Positions 32,152 through 41,353 of a DNA stretch of 41,883 bases are shown here, piece after piece. A program made the translations under genes and the position numbers. Within the stretch, counting starts at the first letter, position 1, and each line of letters opens with the position of its first letter. The stretch comes from an uncultured Muribaculaceae bacterium. Its GTDB lineage: Bacteria > Bacteroidota > Bacteroidia > Bacteroidales > Muribaculaceae. The stretch covers positions 1 to 41,883 of the forward strand of contig CAMWRV010000022.1 in the NCBI GenBank assembly GCA_947176745.1, given 5' to 3'. The notes beneath the pieces were generated by a model. It ran no database searches and was not told where the DNA came from. It saw only the letters and a list, made by a program, of their open reading frames with translations.

Positions 32152-33135
32152 TTACCTTACCAACTTTCTTATTTTTAGCATAGTTTTCAGAACAGGTGCT
32201 GATGCTGATGCCAAAAGTGCGTAGCACTCAGGATGTCGAAATGAGAAATCTGTAAGTTTGTCCGGATGTTTCAGTTGAGGATTGAATTCATGTAACAGAT
32301 CGATTATCTCAGTTTTTTTCAGTCTCCACAAGTATCTTGATATGATGACATGCATCTGGAAGTTATAGTGATCCAGAATAAGTTTTTGTCTTTCATCATC
32401 AAATCTTTCGGAGACTTTTCTGATCCTTTCGGCCAGACGGAAAAGATCTGAGATCTTATCTTTTGAGGCTCCGACTTTGGAAAGCTGGCCTTCGCGGATG
32501 GTATATAGTATTGCGGCAAACGGAAGGTATGCGATTTTTCTGGCAAGAGAAACGCATGAAAGGCTGAAATCAACATCTTCGTAAAAGACATTGTTCTCGA
32601 ATGAAATATTATTTTCTGTAAGGAAAGATTTTTTTATAGCGTATCTCCATGTGGTCCATGATATAGCTTGAGTGGCAAGAAATTCTTTTCCGTTGTGAAT
32701 GGAAGTGTCATTCTTTATGTAATGAAGCACGCTTTTGATTGATCCGTTGATATTGTCATAAGCCTCAAACATGAGGACGTCAACATCATGATTGTCTAAA
32801 TATGATGAGATTGTCTTGAGTGCATCATGCGTAAAAGCATCATCGTCATCAATATTGAGTAGGTAGTCTCCTTTTGCTTCCGCAAATCCCGAATTAAGTG
32901 CCCCTCCTCGTTTGGAGTTTGAATTACATCTGATTATCAGGTAATTAAATTGGGGGGGGTAGTCGGAGACGATTTGTTTTATTTGAGGTTCGAGCGGTTT
33001 TGGCGAGCAGTCATCCACAATTATGACTTCGTAGTCATCCATAGGAAAATCCTGATTACGAATACTGTCAAGACAGTATTTGATTCTGGACGCCCCATTA
33101 TAAGATGGAATTACAATCGAAAATTTCATATTCAC
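32152..33135 (-). CDS. Glycosyltransferase family 2
   Basis: A 327-residue GT-A enzyme: FSIVIPSYNGASRIKYCLDSI at the N-terminus, VIIVDDCSPK, and the metal-binding DDDD near residues 96-99 (LLNIDDDDAF). The C-terminal 100 residues are helical and charged. It overlaps the upstream GT4 gene by 4 bp (ATGA), so the two are translationally coupled. It should add one sugar from a nucleotide donor to a lipid-linked glycan. The coding sequence is visibly AT-richer than the core genes to the left. Confidence 0.92.
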   Translation of the reverse strand: MNMKFSIVIPSYNGASRIKYCLDSIRNQDFPMDDYEVIIVDDCSPKPLEPQIKQIVSDYPPQFNYLIIRCNSNSKRGGALNSGFAEAKGDYLLNIDDDDAFTHDALKTISSYLDNHDVDVLMFEAYDNINGSIKSVLHYIKNDTSIHNGKEFLATQAISWTTWRYAIKKSFLTENNISFENNVFYEDVDFSLSCVSLARKIAYLPFAAILYTIREGQLSKVGASKDKISDLFRLAERIRKVSERFDDERQKLILDHYNFQMHVIISRYLWRLKKTEIIDLLHEFNPQLKHPDKLTDFSFRHPECYALLASASAPVLKTMLKIRKLVR

Positions 33136-34322
33136 ACAGGTCTGTATTGACCTTTCCAGTTAGATATTATTAATTTGTCAAACAGAGATAAACTCCTTCT
33201 TTTGTGATCAATAGAAGAATTAATTGCGGCTATCACGCCGTCGCAGAAGCGAGACAATCCCCATTGACTGATAATTTCTTTTGAAGCTTTTCTCATGGCA
33301 AGTTGCTGCTCATAAGATAGTTTTGTAAAGGCGGCCATTTTTTTACTTAGAGCATCAGTGTCCTCGTAATCGAAAGAATAGCCGTTGACACCATCCTTAA
33401 CAAGCACGCCTGTAGCTCCACATTGGTTGCTTGAAAACACCGGGCAACCGGCAGCCATGGCCTCGTTGATGACAAGTCCCCACGTCTCACTTTTGCTTGC
33501 TATACATATTGCCTTGGCATTCTGGTAGAATGACACCAATTCATTTTGCTGCATAAACGGGAGTAGATGAACCTTGTTTTCAAGTCCGTTTTCCGTTATG
33601 CAGTTTTCTATTAATGAGTGTTCCTGTCCCTCTCCAATCATTACCAGATTATAAGAATTTTCAATTCCGCAAAATCTGACATACTTGGCATATGCCTTTA
33701 TGACTCCGTAAAAATTTTTGGCAGGAATCTGTCGGCCTACTGCAACAAAATAATCTCCGAATTCATTGGACGATCTGGTTTTTTTTCCCCAGAAATCATT
33801 ATCAACCACATCAACACCGAAGAATATCCTGGTATCGGGAAAATTCCAGAATCTGCCGGTAGGAATCCATTGTTCAGCAGGAAGTAGAAGAGCATCCACA
33901 CCATTGTAGACAGCTTGTTTTATTCTGTTTACAATTGGATTTCGTTTTACCGCATCAATCTTCGAATCATCGAAAACTATAATTCCGGTTCCATGTTTAC
34001 GCCCCCAGTTTACAGCAAGAGCTCCTGAAGGAAAAGCGATTGATCCTGCCAGAATCACATCGGGTTGTAATTTCTCGAGTAAAGAAAAAAGAGGTTTCTC
34101 GATGATCTTGCCAGACAGCTCCTCAGGAGCAGCATCTGGAAACAGGATATGCCAGTTAATATTGCTGTCATTCGTGTTGTCTGCAAATGCATAATGACTA
34201 CCTTTTCCTGCAATCTCAATAACCTCAAGGCTTGCTCCCTTTTTATTTAGAGCCTCAGACAATGCCTTAAGCCTTGCCGGCCAGTAGATTCTGAAATCAG
34301 TATGAAGTGCTACAATTTTCAT
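33132..34322 (-). CDS. Glycosyltransferase family 4
   Basis: A 396-residue GT-B enzyme: KIVALHTDFRIYWPARLKAL at the start, DYFVAVGRQIPAKNFYGVIKAY opening the donor domain (about 190), VMIGEGQEHSLIENCI, and SKSETWGLVINEAMAAGCPVF (the E-x7-E region). Both ends overlap neighbours by 4 bp, so it is the middle gene of a tightly coupled trio of glycosyltransferases. Confidence 0.92.
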   Translation of the reverse strand: MKIVALHTDFRIYWPARLKALSEALNKKGASLEVIEIAGKGSHYAFADNTNDSNINWHILFPDAAPEELSGKIIEKPLFSLLEKLQPDVILAGSIAFPSGALAVNWGRKHGTGIIVFDDSKIDAVKRNPIVNRIKQAVYNGVDALLLPAEQWIPTGRFWNFPDTRIFFGVDVVDNDFWGKKTRSSNEFGDYFVAVGRQIPAKNFYGVIKAYAKYVRFCGIENSYNLVMIGEGQEHSLIENCITENGLENKVHLLPFMQQNELVSFYQNAKAICIASKSETWGLVINEAMAAGCPVFSSNQCGATGVLVKDGVNGYSFDYEDTDALSKKMAAFTKLSYEQQLAMRKASKEIISQWGLSRFCDGVIAAINSSIDHKRRSLSLFDKLIISNWKGQYRPV

Positions 34323-35239
34323 GAAAACCTATTGATAATTTGATTGGCCTGTTTAGGTGGAATAAGGGATAAAACGGCAAAAACAATATTTTTCTTGTTT
34401 ATGTCATATTTTAAAGCCGCCAGACTTTCCTTGAATGCGTTTTTTCTGTCATATTTCGATATAAAAATTCTGCAACGCATTTTATGCCATATACTTACAT
34501 ATTGTCGTAGTCCTTTTGTGGTTTTATGGGAAAGATATAATTTTTTTAATTCCTTTCCCACATAGTCAAACTCAGCCGGACGACGCTCTTTCTGGTCTTG
34601 GTTTTTTGCTGCATCGTCAATCAGAAAGAATACACATGTCGAAGTATCATATGCTATACGGTATTTTAGGGCTAGCCTTGCCAATGTCAGCAGATCTTCT
34701 CCGGCTTTAATACCTTCGGGGAATCCACCGACCGACAATATCACATTCTTTCTTATTGTCACCGATGAAAACATTATGGGAGGATGTGAGGATGCAGATA
34801 CTTCAAAATAATTGTCAAGAATCCCAGATATATTCCTAAATCGTATATTATTAAGTGTAATTTCTTTAAAGTTATTATGAGTATCAGTCATGGAATATCT
34901 GGTGGCAAAAATATCACATTCCGGATATTCTCGTATCAGACGAGTTATAGTTTCCAGAAATTCCGGTTTCCATTCATCATCGCCATCGAGAAAAGCTATG
35001 TATTCACCCCGTGCTTCGCGGATGCCACGGTTTCGGGCGGCTGATACGCCGGCGTTCTTCTGGGTTACAAGACGTATGCGCGGATCATCGAGAGATTCGA
35101 CAACTGCGGCGGATCCGTCGGTCGATCCGTCGTTGACGACCACGATCTCATAATCCGTATAAGTCTGCGCGAATACGGAGCGCAGCGTGCGTTCGATCTG
35201 TTTCTCCTTGTTGTATAATGGAATGACTACGGAAATCAT
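34319..35239 (-). CDS. Glycosyltransferase family 2
   Basis: A 306-residue GT-A enzyme: MISVVIPLYNKEKQIERTL, VVVNDGSTDGSAAVVESL, NAGVSAARNRGIREARGEY and the metal motif FLDGDDEW (near 84-91). First gene of the coupled trio; 79 bp separate it from the partner gene of the first ATPase pair and I see no terminator in this gap, so read-through is possible. Confidence 0.95.
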   Translation of the reverse strand: MISVVIPLYNKEKQIERTLRSVFAQTYTDYEIVVVNDGSTDGSAAVVESLDDPRIRLVTQKNAGVSAARNRGIREARGEYIAFLDGDDEWKPEFLETITRLIREYPECDIFATRYSMTDTHNNFKEITLNNIRFRNISGILDNYFEVSASSHPPIMFSSVTIRKNVILSVGGFPEGIKAGEDLLTLARLALKYRIAYDTSTCVFFLIDDAAKNQDQKERRPAEFDYVGKELKKLYLSHKTTKGLRQYVSIWHKMRCRIFISKYDRKNAFKESLAALKYDINKKNIVFAVLSLIPPKQANQIINRFS

Positions 35240-35318
35240 AGGTGAGGATAATTTGTTATCAGTGTCCCGGAGGTCAGTTGCTTAGGCTTGTTCCGGCTAT
35301 TCAGTATTCAAAGGCAAC

Positions 35319-36140
35319 TTACATCTTGTCAGACAGATGACGGCGGATTGCAGAGGTTATGTCTTCCTGAAGGATTTCGAATTCCAGCATTTCATCATCT
35401 TTCAGATTATCGGTAGAAAAACAGCCAAGACTGTTTATGATCTTTTCTGCAAGATATCGGCACGCCGCAAGTTCATATCTCTGACTGCATTTTGTAAGAT
35501 GCATTCGTGCTTGCTTCCATTCAGATTCTAATTTCAGAATGTCGGCCGACATTGCGGCGGCATTTATTCTGTCGGCTATATCTGAAATATGCCGATCCGG
35601 TTCATAAGGCTCTTTTACTCCATATCCGATGAAATTGCAGAATGAATCAGGCGAAAAGACTTTCCAGTGATCTATGCCGGAAGTTCCGTTTTTCTGTCTG
35701 GAAAGCCAGTTCAGAGCTTCCTGCTCTCTTGCGGGTTTGAATATCAGACATAAATAATTACCTGTAGGGTACTCTTCTCCGAAATCACTAAGAAGATCAC
35801 AGGTATGTCTTTCTTTACCTGTTAGTTCCGTTTTACTGAGATTACTGATATTTTTGTAATTCATCCGTAATTCCACAAGAATCAGTCTTGGCCGGAACAT
35901 ACGGTTGTTGTGTCGTTCGCAAACTCCGGTCACAGCGTCGCAAGTCTTTTCGTTGCTGCCAGGTCTGGACCGTTCATAGGCATCCATGTCGAGAACCGGA
36001 ATTTCGGTATCTGCGAAATAGCCTTTTCTGGGACTGTCGCGTTCCGACAATGCGCATAAGTCGCTTGCAAAACCGCGTTTTGCAAGCGGGTGATCTGAAA
36101 TTATGTCGGGATAATGCCGTAGCTGGCTTTCAGTCGCCAT
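35319..36140 (-). CDS. ATPase-partner protein, possible degenerate nuclease
   Basis: A 273-residue protein that I cannot place in a named family. It overlaps the ATPase gene by 11 bp, so the two are made together. Residues 67-92 hold CDAV, then E75 and RPRLILVELRM with E90 and R92; this resembles a PD-(D/E)xK core, and the smaller partner protein at 38800-39378 shows the same order (CEC, D87, RPWTLFLEMK). Here the lysine is arginine, so activity is doubtful. The C-terminal half is helical (SDIADRINAAAMSADIL). With the ATPase it may form a two-gene defence system; this is inference. Confidence 0.55.
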   Translation of the reverse strand: MATESQLRHYPDIISDHPLAKRGFASDLCALSERDSPRKGYFADTEIPVLDMDAYERSRPGSNEKTCDAVTGVCERHNNRMFRPRLILVELRMNYKNISNLSKTELTGKERHTCDLLSDFGEEYPTGNYLCLIFKPAREQEALNWLSRQKNGTSGIDHWKVFSPDSFCNFIGYGVKEPYEPDRHISDIADRINAAAMSADILKLESEWKQARMHLTKCSQRYELAACRYLAEKIINSLGCFSTDNLKDDEMLEFEILQEDITSAIRRHLSDKM

Positions 36141-37449
36141 AATCCTTTATGCGTTCGAGAGCTATATTGAAAGACTGAAAAATCTCTTCGATATCCGATC
36201 CGAGATTTTTATAGGTGTAACGTAAGGACTCGGGATCTTTCTCTGCCTGATAGAACCGTGTGGCATCGAGAGTGCCATGGGCTGAAGAGATGGAGCGTAT
36301 GGCGGCTATCATGTCAGGATTGTGGCTCGCAAGCAATACCTTGCAGCCGACTTCCCGGTTGAGAAGGACCAATATGCGTGCGAACTCGACAATCCATTGC
36401 GGGTGCAGATGGGCTTCAGGCTCGTCGATAATAAGAATGGAGTTCTCTGTAAGATATCCGTTCTCTATGAGACGCAGCATATAGGCGAAAGTCTTTAGGC
36501 CGGTTGCCGCTTCATAGACAGGTATGTCGAGATTGTCTTCCTTTCGATGATATCTGAATTCAGGACTGATGTCATCGTTATCGACCACAATATCGCCTCC
36601 TATAATCTTTTTGAGACGCAGAACGAGTTTGCGTGCCGATTCCGGCATTGGCTGGCGCGGAGTGGCCATTGCATATTTAAGCTTTTCCCAGATGCTGTTG
36701 TCCCACGAGAAATAGTTTGACAAAGCCATCGGGGTGTCGACATATACGGCATTATGGAGTTCAAGGGGTACAAGAAATCTATCTTTGGAAACAAGATCGC
36801 GACCGTTTTCATTGAGAGAAATCTCTTCAGGAAGATTTCCGGTAATGTCCATTTCCTCCTTTATGAAATCGAACAGCATGGCCATATTTCTCTCCAGCTT
36901 CTCTTTTTCGGATTTTTTGGACAGTGCGATTGCATTATTGATGGTGCGATCGCAAAAATCAGCTATAAACTCATCATTGTCTGAATTTTCCTGTCCTAAT
37001 GATTTCTTGAGCCATTCCGTGTAATCCGGATTGTGCAGATGGAGTTCAACTTCATCTATTATAAGCGGTCTGAACTGCTCGACTTTGTCTTCGAACGCAG
37101 AGAGTAGTCTTGAATATTCCGTAGAGTTGTCTTCGAAAATAGAATCGAAACCTTTTTTCAATACAGATTCTGATATAGGTCTTAGCCGCGAAGCTTTCTG
37201 TGAATTGTAGGAATCAAGGTTGCGGGCAATCCGCAGCATGCGGTTGATATGCTGGTTGAACGACTGGGTAAGCTTCTTGTCTACAAGAGAATTGAACTCG
37301 TTGGAATAGTTGATCAGAGCGTACAGCCAGCGGGCGATCGTTGATTTGCCGCATCCGTTGCATCCGGCGATAACGGTAATACCGTCCAGTTCAATCTCCG
37401 CGTGAGAGATTGCGTGGTAATTGTTCAGCGTGAAACGGTATTTATTCAT
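36130..37449 (-). CDS. AAA/ABC-type ATPase, first of two (OLD/RecF-like)
   Basis: A 439-residue ATPase of the AAA_15/AAA_21 kind: Walker A GCNGCGKST (29-37), signature-like YEAATGLKTFAYML (312-325), Walker B ILIIDEPEAHLHP (338-350) and switch histidine H376 (LLASHNPDM). The middle is charged and helical. A second stretch resembling Walker B, LIIDEVELHLHNPDY, occurs at 129-143. There is no Toprim domain, so a separate nuclease is expected and may be the overlapping next gene. It starts 51 bp after the O-antigen polymerase gene. Confidence 0.85.
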   Translation of the reverse strand: MNKYRFTLNNYHAISHAEIELDGITVIAGCNGCGKSTIARWLYALINYSNEFNSLVDKKLTQSFNQHINRMLRIARNLDSYNSQKASRLRPISESVLKKGFDSIFEDNSTEYSRLLSAFEDKVEQFRPLIIDEVELHLHNPDYTEWLKKSLGQENSDNDEFIADFCDRTINNAIALSKKSEKEKLERNMAMLFDFIKEEMDITGNLPEEISLNENGRDLVSKDRFLVPLELHNAVYVDTPMALSNYFSWDNSIWEKLKYAMATPRQPMPESARKLVLRLKKIIGGDIVVDNDDISPEFRYHRKEDNLDIPVYEAATGLKTFAYMLRLIENGYLTENSILIIDEPEAHLHPQWIVEFARILVLLNREVGCKVLLASHNPDMIAAIRSISSAHGTLDATRFYQAEKDPESLRYTYKNLGSDIEEIFQSFNIALERIKDYGD

Positions 37450-37500
37450 GGCCGATTGAGTATATTGTTAAAACGTAGACCGTGCTCAATTGTTGTTGCT

Positions 37501-38793
37501 TCAGTTTTCTTCTTCGGTGCGGCGCAGTCCGAGCATCATGCCGTAGAAGCCGAAGGGCATCGATAGGGTGGCCATCGAGTAGTTGACAACGTTGTCGGAA
37601 TAGAAAGTTGCGTAGACACCTATAATGGAGGCTCCGGCCACTATGGCGCAGAGCTGCAGCGGTGCGGAGCGCGCTCTCCAGTATGTGCGGAAGCAGTCGG
37701 CAAACACGAAGAAGATCATCGCTCCGTAAATGATGAGGCCGATCAGACCGTTGTCGCACTTCTGCTGCACGAAGTCGGAGTGAGGAACAGTCAGACCTCC
37801 GAATAAGTCTTTATTGTGATACATGTATGCCTGGACAGTGCCTGTACCGCTGCCCAATGTTTCGTGTCCTTGATAGAAATTTTTTTCAAGGTGTTCCCAC
37901 ATGGCAGCACGAGCATTTGTATTTATATTCTCTTCATCTATGTTTCCTTCCACGAAGTCGGTAATAGTCACGTTGTCGTCGTAGAACATTTTCTGACGGA
38001 CTGCAGGGATGCAAAATACAGAAACTATACCGAGAACAACCACAGTTAATATGATAGGGAGCGAGCGTAATTTATATTTGATGAAGAAGAAAGCCATCAG
38101 GGCGATCGTGGATCCCATTATTGATGTCCTGAACACCCATAATAGACATGGTGCAAGAAACAGCAGTGTGTAAAGTAGATTTTTTCTTTTCAGGTTCGTG
38201 AAATAGAACATTCCCAAAGAAAAAATCATGATTGAGATATAATTTATGGCCTCTGCGGTTTCATACCAGAAGACGCCGGGGATGATTCTCCTTATGTATG
38301 GAACAAAAGCGAATATTATGGAAACTACTCCAACAGTCCTTGCGCATAGCGATGACTTGAAAAATACCTCCGGATCTCTGACTGTGGCTGAGGCAAACAG
38401 GCAGAGAAGCAAAGGATACAGATACTTAAGAATTGTACGGATTCCATACATCGGTTCGGGGGCATAGAAAAGACCGATTGAAAGCCATAATAGATATATT
38501 ATGTATATTTTCAGAGAAGCTGAAAGGACAACTTTATTGCTTGCTAAGCCAATGCCGATTATACAAAATATTTCAAGCACAAGGAGTCTTATTGCCATTA
38601 GATCCAGTCCGACATTTGCTGATAATGCCAATAGTCCGGTCGAAAAAGTCAGGCACCAGAACAGTTCTGTGCCTGAGTAATGAAAAGATTCATTCTTGCA
38701 TAGGGCGCCTTTTACAATCCTGCCGTCCGACTTGAGGAATCTGTAGCCGTATATGGCAAGAATCAGGGCATATAATATATTCAGATATTGCAT
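37501..38793 (-). CDS. O-antigen polymerase/ligase family (Wzy/WaaL)
   Basis: A 430-residue membrane protein with about ten to twelve hydrophobic helices and one large soluble loop (about 265-330) carrying ARAAMWEHLEKNFYQGHETLGSGTGTVQ and VPHSDFVQQKCDNGLIGL, the Wzy_C pattern (GxGxGT...HxxFVQ). Such proteins polymerise or ligate lipid-linked glycans on the periplasmic side. It starts 6 bp after the small partner gene of the second ATPase pair, with which it is surely co-transcribed. Confidence 0.9.
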   Translation of the reverse strand: MQYLNILYALILAIYGYRFLKSDGRIVKGALCKNESFHYSGTELFWCLTFSTGLLALSANVGLDLMAIRLLVLEIFCIIGIGLASNKVVLSASLKIYIIYLLWLSIGLFYAPEPMYGIRTILKYLYPLLLCLFASATVRDPEVFFKSSLCARTVGVVSIIFAFVPYIRRIIPGVFWYETAEAINYISIMIFSLGMFYFTNLKRKNLLYTLLFLAPCLLWVFRTSIMGSTIALMAFFFIKYKLRSLPIILTVVVLGIVSVFCIPAVRQKMFYDDNVTITDFVEGNIDEENINTNARAAMWEHLEKNFYQGHETLGSGTGTVQAYMYHNKDLFGGLTVPHSDFVQQKCDNGLIGLIIYGAMIFFVFADCFRTYWRARSAPLQLCAIVAGASIIGVYATFYSDNVVNYSMATLSMPFGFYGMMLGLRRTEEEN

Positions 38794-38799
38794 TCGATA

Positions 38800-39378
38800 T
38801 TACTTCTTGGGTTCGAAAAGATATGAGGGCGTGGCTATCAGCATTGAATTGTTGCCGAGAAGCGATATACCTTCATCTTCAAATTTCTTCAATGTTTCGT
38901 TCTGACTCAGTGTGAATGATCCGAATGGGATTCGGTGTCCATGTTCCGGAACCGAATATACGAAATAAAGGCGACGCTCCGAAGGATTGAACAGATTCAA
39001 TGAATGGATTTTATCCATAGTGTCTTTCATCTGGCTGTATGCCTTGAAAACATAATCCTCAATATTTTCCTCCTTGCAATACTTCATTTCAAGAAAGAGC
39101 GTCCATGGCCTTTTTACGTCCGACAAGGCGTGAAACATGCATTCGCAGTTCTGGATTCCTTTTATAAACTCAGTGTGTTGCTCAAAATTGATCCCGATGT
39201 AATTGACTGTCGCTTTTGGGTTGCTTTTCAGGTGAAAGAATTCTATATCCTCAAATGGAGATGATGAGAACTCTACCCCCCGGCTGCTGTCTGTACGCTC
39301 GGTATAGTCTGCCACATAGCAGTCGTCGGAGAAGGGTATCGCGTTTCTGAAATAGTGTAATAAAGCGTCGTCGGCCAT
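38800..39378 (-). CDS. ATPase-partner protein, candidate PD-(D/E)xK nuclease
   Basis: Start at 39378 (MADDALLHYFRNAIPF), one base after the stop codon of the ATPase gene (TAAAATG); a longer frame runs antisense-free but inside the ATPase gene and is rejected. The 192-residue product belongs to no family I know. Residues 77-101 (NCECM, SD87, PWTLFLE97MK99YC) fit the D-x9-ExK core of PD-(D/E)xK nucleases, on a strand followed by a helix. The order Cys-acidic, acidic, Arg-Pro, ExK is shared with the partner gene at 35319-36140. It probably acts with the ATPase upstream. Confidence 0.6.
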   Translation of the reverse strand: MADDALLHYFRNAIPFSDDCYVADYTERTDSSRGVEFSSSPFEDIEFFHLKSNPKATVNYIGINFEQHTEFIKGIQNCECMFHALSDVKRPWTLFLEMKYCKEENIEDYVFKAYSQMKDTMDKIHSLNLFNPSERRLYFVYSVPEHGHRIPFGSFTLSQNETLKKFEDEGISLLGNNSMLIATPSYLFEPKK

Positions 39379-39379
39379 T

Positions 39380-40678
39380 TTAGTCGATAAAATTGAGCAT
39401 ATTGCGGAAATCGACCATGACATTATGCATGATGCGGTCGAAATAGTTGTCGCGTATAAGCCCTGATTCATCCTGAATTGTCGATCCGTTGCGGATTTTG
39501 CCTTCTGCAAGTTCCCACACCGAAACTTTACTTGCGTCAAGCCATGCCTTTTCGGGAATATCGGTCATTTCCCTGTAAGGGATGGTATCATCAGACGAGA
39601 ATGCTTTGCCGGCAAGGATGCAGTTGTTGAGCGCATAAAGAATATACGGACTGTGAGTGGTCAGTGTCAGCCGGTCGCGGTTGTGGTCAATACGTGAGAG
39701 AAGATAATAAAGCAGATGTACCTGAGTCGTCGGGAAAAGGTTAAGTTCCGGTTCCTCGATCACAATGTTAGAGAATGCCGGATGCGAGTAAGAGGCTTCA
39801 AGTTTCTGAAGTTCGGCGACTTGTTTCTCGGTTTCAGTGTCCGGATAGGGTTTCACGGGCACATGCTGCATTGCTTCATAAATGAAGTCAATGGCTTTGC
39901 GGATATTTTTGTCTTGTTTGGACAATTCGAGAAGGTGACTTTTTCCGGTTTTTTCTGCCAGAAGTCTCGACAGAGCGGCGTAACGGAATGTTTCACGGTC
40001 TTCAGCCGAACATTCCTCTTCGTATGAATATATCCATCCGGTCAGATAGTCGATCATTACGCAGAGGGGTGTCACCGACTGGAGTCCGCTCGACACATGA
40101 GAGAGAACGAACGACTTGCCGGTGATGTCGTTGATTACAAGATCACGGTTGTTTTCGTTGTCATAAGTATATGACTGGTCAAGGTCAAGAAGCGGCACAC
40201 GGTTGCCGTCCTTGTATTTTCCTCGTACAGTCTGCCATTGGTCAATAAAGTCGAGTATATTGTTGTCGGGCATTTTTGTAGCGAATATGCCCGGAATCGA
40301 TATGATGTTTCTCTCTGCGGGGATGTATGCGTTTTTTGAGAAAAGAGAAGTGCTGAACTGCTCGGTGCGGGTTATGGAGAACGCCCCGTTTTTCATTTCG
40401 ATGTTGATGGCGTCTCCGGTATAATGGAAGGTTGATTTTTCTGATATATAACCTTCCATGTTATGGTATTTTACAAGTTGTGTATCAATGAAGTCTGCAT
40501 CCGCGTGGCTTGTGATCTGTCGTTTAAGGCAGTCTTTCTCAAGCCATTGGCAAAAACTTACGATCTTTGCTATGGTGCTTTTCCCAGATCCTTGCGGGCC
40601 GATGAAGACATTGAACCTGTTGAGTTCGATATCAATATGGTCGACCGGACCGATGTCGGAGATTGTAATGTGTGGCAT
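39380..40678 (-). CDS. AAA/ABC-type ATPase, second of two
   Basis: A 432-residue AAA_15-like ATPase: Walker A GPQGSGKST (27-35), signature VSSGLQSV (195-202), Walker B NIVIEEPELNLFP (304-316, Glu in place of Asp as in OLD proteins) and switch histidine LTTHSPYIL (339-347). It is about as long as the first ATPase, with the same gene order (ATPase then small partner), but they are far apart in sequence. It is the first gene of the long leftward unit and has its own promoter. Confidence 0.87.
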   Translation of the reverse strand: MPHITISDIGPVDHIDIELNRFNVFIGPQGSGKSTIAKIVSFCQWLEKDCLKRQITSHADADFIDTQLVKYHNMEGYISEKSTFHYTGDAINIEMKNGAFSITRTEQFSTSLFSKNAYIPAERNIISIPGIFATKMPDNNILDFIDQWQTVRGKYKDGNRVPLLDLDQSYTYDNENNRDLVINDITGKSFVLSHVSSGLQSVTPLCVMIDYLTGWIYSYEEECSAEDRETFRYAALSRLLAEKTGKSHLLELSKQDKNIRKAIDFIYEAMQHVPVKPYPDTETEKQVAELQKLEASYSHPAFSNIVIEEPELNLFPTTQVHLLYYLLSRIDHNRDRLTLTTHSPYILYALNNCILAGKAFSSDDTIPYREMTDIPEKAWLDASKVSVWELAEGKIRNGSTIQDESGLIRDNYFDRIMHNVMVDFRNMLNFID

Positions 40679-40697
40679 CTCTTGTTGGTATTTGGAT

Positions 40698-40706
40698 GCA
40701 AAGATA
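40698..40706 (-). promoter_or_regulatory. -7 box (TATCTTTGC) of the second ATPase gene
   Basis: Good consensus match 19 bp upstream of the ATG at 40678. A TTTG lies 23 bp further upstream, slightly beyond the usual spacing. It may drive the whole leftward unit. Confidence 0.6.
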
Positions 40707-40771
40707 ATAAAATCGGTGCGTAACTACGGCAAACGCTGATATTTATTTTAAGACCGCTGAGTTTCTGTGTT

Positions 40772-41333
40772 GGCCTCACGCGGAGAGCGTGGAGGTTTGC
40801 TTCTGTGGTGTTATCAGAACTCTGCGGCTTTGCGTATCTCTGCGAGAGGATTATTGTTGGCCTCACGCGGAGAGCGCAGAGAGCGCGGAGGTATGCTTTG
40901 TGTTGTTATCAGAACTCTGCGCCTCTGTGTCTCTCTGCGAGAGAATTTTCTGGCCACGCGCGGAGAACGCGGAGGGCGTGGAGGTTTGCTTCTGTGTTGG
41001 AGGGTACGTCCGATCTCTGCGGCTTTGCGTATCTCTGCGAGAGGATTATTGTTGGCCTCACGCGGAGAGCGCAGAGAGCGCGGAGGTATGCTTTGTGTTG
41101 TTATCAGAACTCTGCGTCTCTGCGTCTCTCTGCGAGAGAATTTTCTGGCCTCACGCGGAGTGCGCGGAGAGCGCAGAGGCTTGCTTCTGTGTTGGAGGGT
41201 ACGTCCGATCTCTGCGCCTCAGCGCTCTCTGCGTGAGGATTTTGTGGTCACGCGCGGAGAACGCGGAGGGCGTGGAGGTTTGCTTCTGTGTTGTTGTCAG
41301 AACTCTGCGGCTCTGTGCTCTCTGCGAGAGATT
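40772..41333. repeat. Array of six hairpin-forming repeat units
   Basis: Units of about 85-102 bp start at 40772, 40859, 40952, 41054, 41147 and 41247 with a form of GGCCTCACGCGGAG. Each has a head (CGCGGAGAGCGCGGAG type) and a tail (CTCTGCGTCTCTCTGCGAG type) that are rough inverted repeats, so each folds as a long hairpin. Two loop types occur: TTGTTATCAGAA (units 1, 2, 4, 6) and GGAGGGTACGTCCGATC (units 3, 5). Units 2-3 and 4-5 are a near-exact tandem duplication of about 194 bp. Long open frames across it are artefacts of the repeat. Confidence 0.85.
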
Positions 41334-41353
41334 CGGGTTGTAGAGGAACGATT

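Noticed and set aside
40772..41333. CRISPR array
   Set aside because: Repeat units are 85-102 bp, vary in sequence and have no unique spacers of constant size; no cas gene is near.
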